Source: an uncultured Lachnospiraceae bacterium
GTDB lineage: Bacteria; Bacillota; Clostridia; Lachnospirales; Lachnospiraceae
Direction of reading: 5' to 3'
Length of the DNA: 64,000 nt
Assembly: GCA_947174015.1 (NCBI GenBank)
Contig: CAMWHJ010000002.1
Span: 1-64,000, forward strand
Shown here: piece after piece, positions 53,741-61,900 of the stretch
How the letters are laid out: each line of letters opens with the position of its first letter
Position numbering within the stretch: position 1 is the first letter of the stretch
Made by a program: the position numbers and the translations under genes
Notes under the pieces: model-generated
Databases searched by the model: none
What the model saw: only the letters and a program-made list of their open reading frames with translations
Told to the model about the DNA's origin: nothing

Positions 53741-54289
53741 TTACATAGAGGAATGCATATATTTTCCTATTACGTCATCACTCCAAATATGAGCCTCAAT
53801 ATATCTTTCTGGACCATACTCTCCATTATTGTTCCAGTCCTGTGGATATCCATATTTTTCTATTATTTCTAATATTTCACCATACGTATAAAGTTTTTTT
53901 CGATATTCCTTTCCATCATTAACTCTTGAACTAAAAGTTGGATGCGAATCTCCATATGTAAAAGAAATAGTGCTTTTATCAAATTCTTCTATATCTATTT
54001 TAATAAAAGCACTGTTTTCAAACCAAGAATACAACCATGGGCTTTGCTCAACTACCATGTAGTGCGGTACTTCTCTTTGGATATTGCCACCCTTCTTCAC
54101 AAATTCAGTTTTTAAGATACTTTCATAATAATGTCTTAATTCCATGTATTGATCTGTTCTTTTAGCACATTGAGTATTTGGTTTTTTTAAAGCAATATTC
54201 ATTAAAATCTTTTTTGCTTCATCAATTGGAATATCTGATAAATTTTGAAACGGCTTCATAGAAGCATCGTAATAATGATATAAAAACAT
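53741..54289 (-). CDS. Conserved hypothetical protein downstream of truncated Doc
   Basis: A 182-aa protein, MFLYHYYDASMKPFQNLSD..., with KPNTQCAKR, VPHYMVVEQSPWLYSWFENS, SFTYGDSHPTF and YGPERYIEAHIWSDD. These look like well-conserved motifs but the family is not recognised. ATG 54289 lies 9 nt after GGAGG; the longer frame from 54310 overlaps the Doc fragment. Its ribosome binding site is also the last codons of the truncated doc frame. Confidence 0.65.
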   Translation of the reverse strand: MFLYHYYDASMKPFQNLSDIPIDEAKKILMNIALKKPNTQCAKRTDQYMELRHYYESILKTEFVKKGGNIQREVPHYMVVEQSPWLYSWFENSAFIKIDIEEFDKSTISFTYGDSHPTFSSRVNDGKEYRKKLYTYGEILEIIEKYGYPQDWNNNGEYGPERYIEAHIWSDDVIGKYMHSSM

Positions 54290-54294
54290 TCTCA

Positions 54295-54486
54295 TTATCC
54301 TCCAAAACAAAGCCTTGCTGCTTTCGCATAAATGCTGGGGTATAATTCTTTTCCATTAAATGATTGGAACGGATTATTTAGTGCAGAATCTAACATATTC
54401 TCATCCCGAATACCATTACTGCCACCAGTAACTTCTATCAACTGCGTGTGCAGTTTAATTACTTGTTCTTTGCTTAGTCTAATCAA
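54295..54486 (-). pseudogene. Truncated Doc (death-on-curing) toxin
   Basis: 63 residues, MIRLSKEQVIKLHTQLIEVT...GIRDENMLDSALNNPFQ...YPSIYAKAARLCFGG, match the first half of the Doc/Fic-type toxin. The frame stops just before the catalytic HPFxDGNKR loop, so it cannot be active. The start would be a TTG with poor ribosome binding site. No Phd-type antitoxin precedes it. The break coincides with the ribosome binding site of the next gene, pointing to recombination. Confidence 0.75.
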
Positions 54487-54506
54487 AGACTTGCTATTGT
54501 AAGGTA

Positions 54507-55403
54507 TTAAAGAGTAATCCCCTTCAATAAGGATGCCAGCGAAGTAGAGGCCTCTTCTCCGGAAGAGTATTCAAAGGGAGCTTCCTCCACATCCTCCAAA
54601 ACCTCATCCTGTTCCTGTACTGCCTTAATACTCAGGCTGATTTTTCCATCCTTTACCTCAAGAATCTTTACTTTAACTTCATCTCCAAGCTTTAGCACTT
54701 CTTTAGGGGACTTAATATGTCTGCCGCAAATCTGGCTGATATGGACTAATCCTGTTAAATCCTCTCCAATATTTACGAAAGCACCATAGGGAGCTAAGGT
54801 TTCCACCTTCCCAGTAACAATTAAGCCTGTCTGGAGTTTTGCAATCCGGCTGTTCTTGTCAGCAATGGCTTTTTCCCGCAATACTTCTTTTGCAGAAAGA
54901 ACAAGCTTTTTATCTGCTTCTTTCACATCAATGACAACTACCTCTAACTCTCTTCCCACATATGCTTCGGTATCTTCCACATAGGTAAGTGCCAAATGGG
55001 AGGCTGGAATAAAGGCACGAATCCCCTCAAGATAAGTTACCACACCTGCATTGACTGTCTCTGCCACCTTTACCTTAACCACCTCTTTGTTGTCCATTAG
55101 CTGCTTTAGTTTATCCCATGATATCACGTCTGCCGCCTGTTTACAGGAGAGATAGATGATTCCCTCATCATTTTCGCCTGTGACTGTGGCCGTAATCTCA
55201 TCTCCCACCTGCACATCGGCTTTGATGGAAAAGCGAGGATCATTGCTCAGCTCTGCCAATGGCACAATAGCTTCTGCATAGGAGCCTAAATCTACCGTAA
55301 CCTCTGTATCAGACACACCGATAACAGTTCCGGTAACCACGTCCCCCTCTTCATATTTCTTAAAAGATGCATTGATCTGCTGTTCAAATTCTTCCATTCC
55401 CAT
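54507..55403 (-). CDS. S1 RNA-binding domain protein (RpsA-like)
   Basis: A 298-aa protein with about four S1-type repeats. The clearest are EEGDVVTGTVIGVSDTEVTV (from residue 18) and TGLIVTGKVETLAPYGAFVNIGEDLTGLVHIS (from about 192). Clostridial S1-like proteins of this size associate with mRNA and ribosomes. An acidic tail follows the last repeat. The start is ATG at 55403 behind AGGAAG. Confidence 0.87.
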   Translation of the reverse strand: MGMEEFEQQINASFKKYEEGDVVTGTVIGVSDTEVTVDLGSYAEAIVPLAELSNDPRFSIKADVQVGDEITATVTGENDEGIIYLSCKQAADVISWDKLKQLMDNKEVVKVKVAETVNAGVVTYLEGIRAFIPASHLALTYVEDTEAYVGRELEVVVIDVKEADKKLVLSAKEVLREKAIADKNSRIAKLQTGLIVTGKVETLAPYGAFVNIGEDLTGLVHISQICGRHIKSPKEVLKLGDEVKVKILEVKDGKISLSIKAVQEQDEVLEDVEEAPFEYSSGEEASTSLASLLKGITL

Positions 55404-55459
55404 GGTTTTCTTCTTCCTTTCTATTTTGTAATTGGTGTCAAAAAGCAGCCATCCTGCTT

Positions 55460-55759
55460 TTAGATAGCATAGTCAAAGCAAACTCTGTTTACTGTAACCT
55501 CTTTCACATAAGATGCTGCCTTAACATGCTCCGGGTGCACCTGATATGATTTTAGTGCCTCCTCATCGGGGAAATCCACCAAAAGCATAAAGTCTCTATT
55601 ACTGGATTCCATGGTATTAATCTCTACCTGTAAATCCAACACATTCGGTACCAGCTCTTTCAATGGCAAAAATCCCTCTGCCATTTTCTCACATACTTTC
55701 TTTTTTTCTTCTTGGGTAAACTCTTCTTTTATATTCCACATTACGATATGACGAATCAT
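55460..55759 (-). CDS. Dabb-family (stress-responsive A/B barrel) protein
   Basis: A 99-aa protein beginning MIRHIVMWNIKEEFTQEEK with FMLLVDFPDEEALKSYQVHPEH, a typical dimeric alpha/beta barrel. The function in bacteria is unclear. It is probably cotranscribed with the S1 protein 56 bp downstream. Confidence 0.88.
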   Translation of the reverse strand: MIRHIVMWNIKEEFTQEEKKKVCEKMAEGFLPLKELVPNVLDLQVEINTMESSNRDFMLLVDFPDEEALKSYQVHPEHVKAASYVKEVTVNRVCFDYAI

Positions 55760-55825
55760 ATATTAGCTCCTTCCTATAATGTCAAGCCCTAAAGTATCCA
55801 TTTTTATAACTTATTTGGATGAATA

Positions 55826-55853
55826 GTAACAGTTCAGGTATCTGAACTGCTAT
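55826..55853. repeat. 28-bp minimal MITE relic
   Basis: GTAACAGTTCAG and CTGAACTGCTAT flank a 4-nt loop, the two MITE ends directly joined. Flanks GATGAATA and GATAAATG agree at 6 of 8 bases, a possible decayed target duplication. It lies between the giant flagellin and the Dabb gene. Confidence 0.5.
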
Positions 55854-55893
55854 GATAAATGCTTTCGGGCTTGCTAATTGACATTGCCTGATT

Positions 55894-58800
55894 TTATTGT
55901 AAAAGCGTTGCAATTCCATTTTGATTCACATAGTTGGTCTGTGCCAGCATAGACTGTGAAGCCTGCACAAGAATTTGACTTCTGGCGAAATTCATGACCT
56001 CCTCTGCCATATTGGTGTCCCGAATCTTGCTCTCCGCACTCTGGAGATTCTCTACATTATTGTCTGTGAGAAGAATGGCACTCTCAAAACGATTAAATTT
56101 TGCACCACAGATACTTCGCCTGGAATTAATGTAATTTAAGGCATGGTCTAAATGTTTTAAACTAAACTCTGCATAGGTGTGTTTTGTTACCAAAATATTA
56201 TCCAGCCGCAGCAAAGCTGTGCTGAGAGAAATCCTGTGCATTTCCACCTCCTGCCCACTGTTTGCCCCTACCTGAATACGCATGGGATCGGTATATCCCT
56301 GAGATGTCATATGAAATAGAACAGTATCTATGGCATTTCCCCGAACCCTGCTGATATCATGTATTCCAAAGGAAGGATATTCTAACTTGAGCCTGTCATC
56401 TTCCAACAAAACCTCCAGTTTTGGAATTCCTCCTTCCTCATCTCCGGCTTCAAATAAACTCTTAAGTAAATCCACAAATTCCTCCTTAGTATAGCTTCCC
56501 TCCGGAATGGTAAAATCATAAGAAATACCATCCAAGTCAAATCCAAATTGATTTTTTTCCGGGATAATGGTAACACCATTAGATATATCAATAGTTCCGG
56601 TGATACTGGCCGGGGTTGGGATTCCACTTGTTTTATAGAATACGGTATAAGCAGCGTTTCCACTCACTCCGTCTAAAATATATTCTCCCTCATTGGGGGT
56701 CACATTTGCATTGGCAGTTTTTAGCGTAAAATTCAAGGCATTGGCATCATTGGCACCTACCACTCCGGTATTGATACCGCCGATTTTTGCCTGAATTACA
56801 AAATCCGTGATGCCATTGTCACTGAGCTGTTTGTTAAAATCATCCTGCAATAGCTCTGCAATTTCATCTCCGGTATAAGTTCCTGCCGGAAGTGTACTGC
56901 TTAATGTCAGCATCTGAGGATTCCCATCTTTATCCGGATAAGTAAAATCTAGGGTAAGCACATCATTGACACCTGTTTTGATCTTAGCATCACTATTTCG
57001 CAGGTCAGCACGTCCAACCACATAGGCTTCCTGGAATTTTGATGTACCCTTAATGTTGCTGGGAGTATAAGATGTTGTAGTTCTATCAATTCTACACATC
57101 ACGTTCCTGTAAAATCCTCCGCTGCAACTGTTGAAAGAATGTCCGCTTCCTTTGCCATTGCTGGCAATAGTGATTCCTCCATTCTCAACAGATACTGTAA
57201 CTAAACCGGAAGCTATGTTGTCTATTTTTGCCTGAAGTGCTGAAACCAATTCAGCGGAAGAATAGCTTCTGTTATCCAGTTTAATATCAAAGGTCTGAGT
57301 GGCAGCACTCCCCGCATCGTTAATATAATTCAAGGTGAATTTAAAATCATTATTCGTATTATCTATGGTAATGCCACTGCTTACATTTGTTTTTCCGTTT
57401 ACCTTTGCCGGCTGTAAGACAGATGATGATGGGTATGCTGGATAGGTATACGGTGTCATCAATGCCATGGATGCAGAAGAACTGCTTGAATTAAAGGAAA
57501 GATAGGCATCTGACCCTTGCTTTGTGGTAGTGAAAGTCACACGATTTGAACTATCCATGGAAACGGTTACCCCTGCATTTTTATCAGCAAGCAACTCATT
57601 AATTTTACTTATCAACGAACCAGAGGAATAATTTCCATCGGGAATGGTAACACTAACACTACTATTGTTTACATACAGTTGCAATTTATTATTCGTGGAA
57701 TTTATTGTAACGCTGGAAGCACTCAGCGGATAGTCCAGCGTAAGAACAGCAGGCGATTTCGTATACTGTGTACTTCCCTGCAGCTTATCATAGGAACCAT
57801 AGGCTGACTTGTTACAGTAATAATAGCTGATACCCTCTCCCAGCAGAAGATCATTATAGGCAGTTCCACCACAAGAAACAGAAGTAATACTGCCATCTGG
57901 ACTGGTAAACTGCAGTTTATTGCCGGAAAAAGAAGCATTTACTTTTCCTTTTAAGTTACTGTTATTTTCTATTTTGTCATTAATATCCTTCAATAATGCT
58001 GCCGGATTGTCATAACTGGAAGATAAATCAATGGTCTGCGGCATCCCTCCATTAAGCGTAATGGTCAGATTAGGATTACTGCTTTTCAATTCTATTTTCC
58101 CTGATAAGTTTTTTGCTCCCGTATATGTCACATTTGAACCAGATTGAAAGGTAGCGTTTTCTGTTTTTGATACACTGGTATCACAAAATAAAGCTTTGTA
58201 GGCTGCCTGTGAAACTGTGGAACTATTGTCAAATACAATTATGCTGTCACCACCCGGCTCCTGGGATTCCAACTGTAAATATTCGTAGTATGTATAAGGG
58301 AAAGTAGAATTACCCATATATGTATTGTTAGTAGTAAAGCGAAACCGAGAACCATTTCCGCCTAAAGAAGTATTTAGTGCATTTTTTAATTCTGTCATTG
58401 TATATTCTTTCGCAGGAATAGATAATTCGATATAGTCCGCATCATCCTCTAATTTAAAGCGAAGCTTATCGTTGACACCTGATGTAATGGTTATTTTGTC
58501 ACAATAACTGCTATGATAGTAAGCCTGTCCCTTCACAACTCCCGGGGTACTGGTAATCTTTCCGTAGTGGGCATTATCATAGAAGATAGAATCATAGGCA
58601 ATACCTGTATCAATCTGAAACATATTTCCCTTTAAACCGGTAATAATGTCAGTGCCAGCAGAAAGTACAATGCTGTTTCCCTCATATACCTTTGCCTCCA
58701 GTCCGCTGTCCTCTCCCAGCAGTTCATTGATTTTTTCAATGGTGTCCTGCAGACTGTACTCCCCTTCTGGGATCTTAAGAGAATAATTTTTGACTGCCCC

Positions 58801-59658
58801 CGTTTCCATGGACTGGACTTGGAAAGAAAGCTCATCATTTTTTCCTGCTACAATTTGCAGTGGATAATCTGCATAAAACTTTGTGGTACCGATCAATTCT
58901 CCGTTTGACTGTCCCCCATGGTAATCATAAAAGAGATTTGCCAGGGCACCTCCTACCGACAGCAGCCCGTCACAGCCTTCCAGCTGAAGTGTACAGGCCC
59001 CGGGACCATGATATCCTATGGTGAAATAAGAGTTTTCCGGTGCAGTTCCCTCCATGAGCTCCTCCAGCGTCTCGATAAGCTCATAGGTGGTGTAATTCCC
59101 TTCTGGTACCGTAATTTCCACTTCATTTGGATCTAATGACTTATCCAAATAAATCTTCAGTGTGTTCTCCGGAGTCACCAGATAGTGGTTTGTATCATTA
59201 TCCCATATTTTCGTACCCTCAAAGGTAGAATAAACCGGCTCATGATCCGTATAAATATCCATGCCATTATATTCCGTGTGCTGGGATATTCTGCCAATCT
59301 CCGTCTGAAGTTGATCAATTTCCAACTGGATAAGTTCTTTGTCCTCCTCTGTATTGGTATCATTTAATGCCTGAACCGTAAGTTCACGCATACGTTGTAC
59401 CAGTGCTGTAACTTCACCTAAAGAACCATCCGCTGTTTTTAAATACCCGCAGGCTTCCCCCATATTCATGGAAGCACGGTTTAACCCCCGGATTTGTCCC
59501 CGCATTTTTTCGGAAATAGCTAAATTAGCCGCATCATCTCCTGCCCTGTTAATCTTATAACCGCTGGACAATTTTTCTGTTGATTTTATACTTTTGCCTG
59601 TGGCATTTTTATATACATTCTGCCCATAGGCAGTAAGAATATTATGTTGAATAATCAT
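55894..59658 (-). CDS. Giant flagellin with repetitive central domain
   Basis: A 1254-aa flagellin. The N-terminal D0/D1 core (residues 1-135: LSSGYKINRAGDDAANLAISEKMR, LNRASMNMGEACGYLKTADG) and C-terminal D1/D0 core (about 1126-1254: VGANSGQE, IRDTNMAEEVMNFARSQIL, LLQ end) are intact. Between them about eight related units of 110-135 residues repeat, each with a beta strand, an IPEGxY-type turn and an ELxxxLN helix; turns are near residues 185, 297, 414, 548, 672, 797, 923 and 1051. They resemble the Flagellin_IN motif of FliD. Typical flagellins are 270-500 aa. It lies 29 bp after the protease flagellin in one operon. The start is ATG 59658 behind AAAGGAG. Confidence 0.92.
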   Translation of the reverse strand: MIIQHNILTAYGQNVYKNATGKSIKSTEKLSSGYKINRAGDDAANLAISEKMRGQIRGLNRASMNMGEACGYLKTADGSLGEVTALVQRMRELTVQALNDTNTEEDKELIQLEIDQLQTEIGRISQHTEYNGMDIYTDHEPVYSTFEGTKIWDNDTNHYLVTPENTLKIYLDKSLDPNEVEITVPEGNYTTYELIETLEELMEGTAPENSYFTIGYHGPGACTLQLEGCDGLLSVGGALANLFYDYHGGQSNGELIGTTKFYADYPLQIVAGKNDELSFQVQSMETGAVKNYSLKIPEGEYSLQDTIEKINELLGEDSGLEAKVYEGNSIVLSAGTDIITGLKGNMFQIDTGIAYDSIFYDNAHYGKITSTPGVVKGQAYYHSSYCDKITITSGVNDKLRFKLEDDADYIELSIPAKEYTMTELKNALNTSLGGNGSRFRFTTNNTYMGNSTFPYTYYEYLQLESQEPGGDSIIVFDNSSTVSQAAYKALFCDTSVSKTENATFQSGSNVTYTGAKNLSGKIELKSSNPNLTITLNGGMPQTIDLSSSYDNPAALLKDINDKIENNSNLKGKVNASFSGNKLQFTSPDGSITSVSCGGTAYNDLLLGEGISYYYCNKSAYGSYDKLQGSTQYTKSPAVLTLDYPLSASSVTINSTNNKLQLYVNNSSVSVTIPDGNYSSGSLISKINELLADKNAGVTVSMDSSNRVTFTTTKQGSDAYLSFNSSSSSASMALMTPYTYPAYPSSSVLQPAKVNGKTNVSSGITIDNTNNDFKFTLNYINDAGSAATQTFDIKLDNRSYSSAELVSALQAKIDNIASGLVTVSVENGGITIASNGKGSGHSFNSCSGGFYRNVMCRIDRTTTSYTPSNIKGTSKFQEAYVVGRADLRNSDAKIKTGVNDVLTLDFTYPDKDGNPQMLTLSSTLPAGTYTGDEIAELLQDDFNKQLSDNGITDFVIQAKIGGINTGVVGANDANALNFTLKTANANVTPNEGEYILDGVSGNAAYTVFYKTSGIPTPASITGTIDISNGVTIIPEKNQFGFDLDGISYDFTIPEGSYTKEEFVDLLKSLFEAGDEEGGIPKLEVLLEDDRLKLEYPSFGIHDISRVRGNAIDTVLFHMTSQGYTDPMRIQVGANSGQEVEMHRISLSTALLRLDNILVTKHTYAEFSLKHLDHALNYINSRRSICGAKFNRFESAILLTDNNVENLQSAESKIRDTNMAEEVMNFARSQILVQASQSMLAQTNYVNQNGIATLLQ

Positions 59659-59687
59659 AATCTATTCTCCTTTCATTATCAAGCCAG

Positions 59688-61358
59688 CTATTGCAGGAGA
59701 CTGAGTACTCCTTGGTTTATATTATTAGCCTGAACCAGCATGGATTGTGCTGATTGACATAAAATATTGTTTTTTGCATAATTTGTCATCAAATCTGCCA
59801 TATCGGTATCACGAATTTTAGATTCGCTTTCTGTCAAATTCTCACTATAATTATCCAGTCGTGCAATGGTATGCTCCAGTCTGTTCTGCACTGCCCCTAA
59901 ATAAGAGCGATAGTTGGAAACTGTCCGGATGGCATTGTCAAAACGTGAGATTTCCACACTGGCTGCATCATGGGTAGACACATCAATATCATCCAATCCA
60001 ATCAGAACTTTTCTTCTCATATCTCCAATACAGAAATCCATTTCCTGACCAGAGTTTGCCCCCACCTGCAGTTTGATCCGTTCACCACTGGAATTTGGTT
60101 CATCCCAATGAACTGTCCAAACCTTGCCGCCTAACAGCAGCTTTTCCACTGAGTGCTCGATAGGCAGCCCTCCACCGAGGTTGGGGATCACATTTTTCTC
60201 CGGCATATCCCAGTCACCCAGACAATCCTCCAAACCATCTTGCAGAGTAATATGACATGCTGCTACAAATGTTCCCGGCTCATTTGCAACCATATCAGTT
60301 ATCATAGTGGCAAACTCGTCTCCGTTTTCCACACCATAATATTTTTTCAAAAGCTCATCAAAGGTTAAACCCGATCCCATATCCTGCATAAAATCTTTAA
60401 AGGTACCTGCTATTGTATTATATGCCATATAGCTGACTGCATAATAACCCATGGAATACGCATTGGTGCCACTTACTGAATTGGAAAAGCCCGACATAGC
60501 TGCTGCCACTTTGTCCACCGTTTCCGTCCAACGATTATTTCCATGTACTGCCTCTGCAAGACCCTCCGTAAACCACATGGGTATATCTTCAATGGCAGGA
60601 GAACAATTATGCATCATAATGGCATGGGTTATCTCATGTGTCATAACTCGATCCACCAGCATTCCTCCTGCATAGGGTCCGCTGCTGCTATCAAAGTCTG
60701 ACATATCATACTGTTCGATAAAATCCGTATTCACATACAATGAAAAGCGGTTGGAGCCGAAACCGCTTCCCATAGCTGCCACTGTACCAGCACCCATGGA
60801 ACTAAACTTCACACTCATTATAATATTTTCGTTTGGACCAATGCCCAGACAGTCATTAATTCTGGTAAGCGCATCCTGCAGCCAGGTACTCTTTAAACGT
60901 TCCTGAAATTTTGTCTTTAAATCATTGGCATGAAGAGTATAGCTGCCGTCCAACAGCTTCATGGTGTTATATTCTGTCCCATTTGCAATGCGATCCAGCT
61001 CCTCTGCCAACTGATCCAACTCCTGCTTAATACACTCTCTATCCTCTCTGGTATTGGTATCATTTGCTGCCTGTACGGACAATTCACGCATTCTATGGAG
61101 AATATTTTGGGATTCCTGCATTGCCCCCTCAGCAGTCTGCACCAGTGAGATCCCCTCCTGGGCATTTTCCGAAGCACGGTTAAGTCCCCGAATCTGTGCA
61201 CGCATTTTTTCGGAGATCGCCAATCCTGATGCATCATCTGAAGCACGGTTAATGCGGTAACCACTGGATAATTTCTCTGTATCCTTTGCCCTTTTCTTAT
61301 TATTTATCTTACATTGCAGATTAGCATTCTGTGCCGCAATCACATGTTGTATAATCAT
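59688..61358 (-). CDS. Proteolytic flagellin (flagellinolysin-type)
   Basis: A 556-aa flagellin with a metallopeptidase inserted between the core domains. Residues 1-140 are the N-terminal D0/D1 (LSSGYRINRASDDASGLAISEKMRAQIRGLNRA), and about 428-556 the C-terminal D1/D0. The insert has HEITH at residues 241-245 (60624-60638), the zinc-binding HExxH site, and WFTEGLAE about 20 residues later, supplying the third-ligand glutamate. This matches flagellinolysin, known from Clostridium haemolyticum, whose flagella carry active protease on the surface. The start is ATG 61358, 7 nt from AAGGGA; a frame extension to 61406 is rejected. Driven by the sigma-28 promoter at 61679-61705. Confidence 0.93.
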   Translation of the reverse strand: MIIQHVIAAQNANLQCKINNKKRAKDTEKLSSGYRINRASDDASGLAISEKMRAQIRGLNRASENAQEGISLVQTAEGAMQESQNILHRMRELSVQAANDTNTREDRECIKQELDQLAEELDRIANGTEYNTMKLLDGSYTLHANDLKTKFQERLKSTWLQDALTRINDCLGIGPNENIIMSVKFSSMGAGTVAAMGSGFGSNRFSLYVNTDFIEQYDMSDFDSSSGPYAGGMLVDRVMTHEITHAIMMHNCSPAIEDIPMWFTEGLAEAVHGNNRWTETVDKVAAAMSGFSNSVSGTNAYSMGYYAVSYMAYNTIAGTFKDFMQDMGSGLTFDELLKKYYGVENGDEFATMITDMVANEPGTFVAACHITLQDGLEDCLGDWDMPEKNVIPNLGGGLPIEHSVEKLLLGGKVWTVHWDEPNSSGERIKLQVGANSGQEMDFCIGDMRRKVLIGLDDIDVSTHDAASVEISRFDNAIRTVSNYRSYLGAVQNRLEHTIARLDNYSENLTESESKIRDTDMADLMTNYAKNNILCQSAQSMLVQANNINQGVLSLLQ

Positions 61359-61419
61359 AAATTTTTCCCTTCGCTTTCCAAAAAACAATCCCATCTTTCT
61401 GTTCAATTTATATTCTTTC

Positions 61420-61630
61420 GTAACTATTCAGTACCTTCATAGTTACGAGCAAAGAACCATGCAAAATTGCTTTTCGGGTATTGCACCCATAAAAATTGCT
61501 ACGCAATGGGTGCAAGCAGGCAATCAAACTGATTCACAGTTTGATTACTTTAGGCAATGGTTCTTTGCCTGTTATATCCACTTTTTCTTACGGTCTGTGC
61601 AGTAAATGCACAGACCTGCTGAACAGTTAC
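61420..61630. mobile_element. Complete 211-bp MITE in the flagellin leader
   Basis: Ends GTAACTATTCAGTA (61420-61433) and TGCTGAACAGTTAC (61617-61630), with a perfect 8-bp target duplication ATTCTTTC at 61412-61419 and 61631-61638. It is the same family as 11675-11807 but has an expanded centre with two extra hairpins (TTGCACCCAT/ATGGGTGCAA and AATCAAACTG/CAGTTTGATT). It lies between the sigma-28 promoter and the flagellinolysin start, so it is part of the transcribed leader. Confidence 0.88.
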
Positions 61631-61678
61631 ATTCTTTCATTTTTTTGCTGAACAGTCACCGTTATTTTATAATACTAT

Positions 61679-61705
61679 ATATCGGCTGATTCTTTCATTT
61701 TCTTA
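61679..61705 (-). promoter_or_regulatory. Sigma-28 promoter of the flagellin operon
   Basis: Minus strand: -35 TAAG (61702-61705), 15-nt spacer, -10 GCCGATAT (61679-61686); the consensus is TAAA-N15-GCCGATAA. Transcription would start near 61672, giving a leader of about 310 nt that includes the whole MITE. Confidence 0.7.
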
Positions 61706-61802
61706 AGGCAGAAAACAGATCATTTATTTTTGGAGGCTATTTGTCCCAATCCGTACTTTGTTTTGGAAGGCTCCATGCTGTCTCTTTAAAATATCTCTCT
61801 TT

Positions 61803-61855
61803 AAAATGCAAAATGTTCAAGTCTATGGAAACATTTCCACCGTAGACTTGAACAC
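61803..61855 (-). terminator. Intrinsic terminator after nfnB
   Basis: A perfect 12-bp stem TGTTCAAGTCTA/TAGACTTGAACA (61814-61825 with 61843-61854), with an inner TGGAAA/TTTCCA stem, followed on the minus strand by TTTTGCATTTT. It ends the nfnA-nfnB transcript. A 22-bp piece identical to the MITE interior lies next to it at 61867-61888. Confidence 0.7.
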
Positions 61856-61900
61856 TCTTAATATGTTTCTTTGCCTGTTATATCCACTACATGATTTCTG

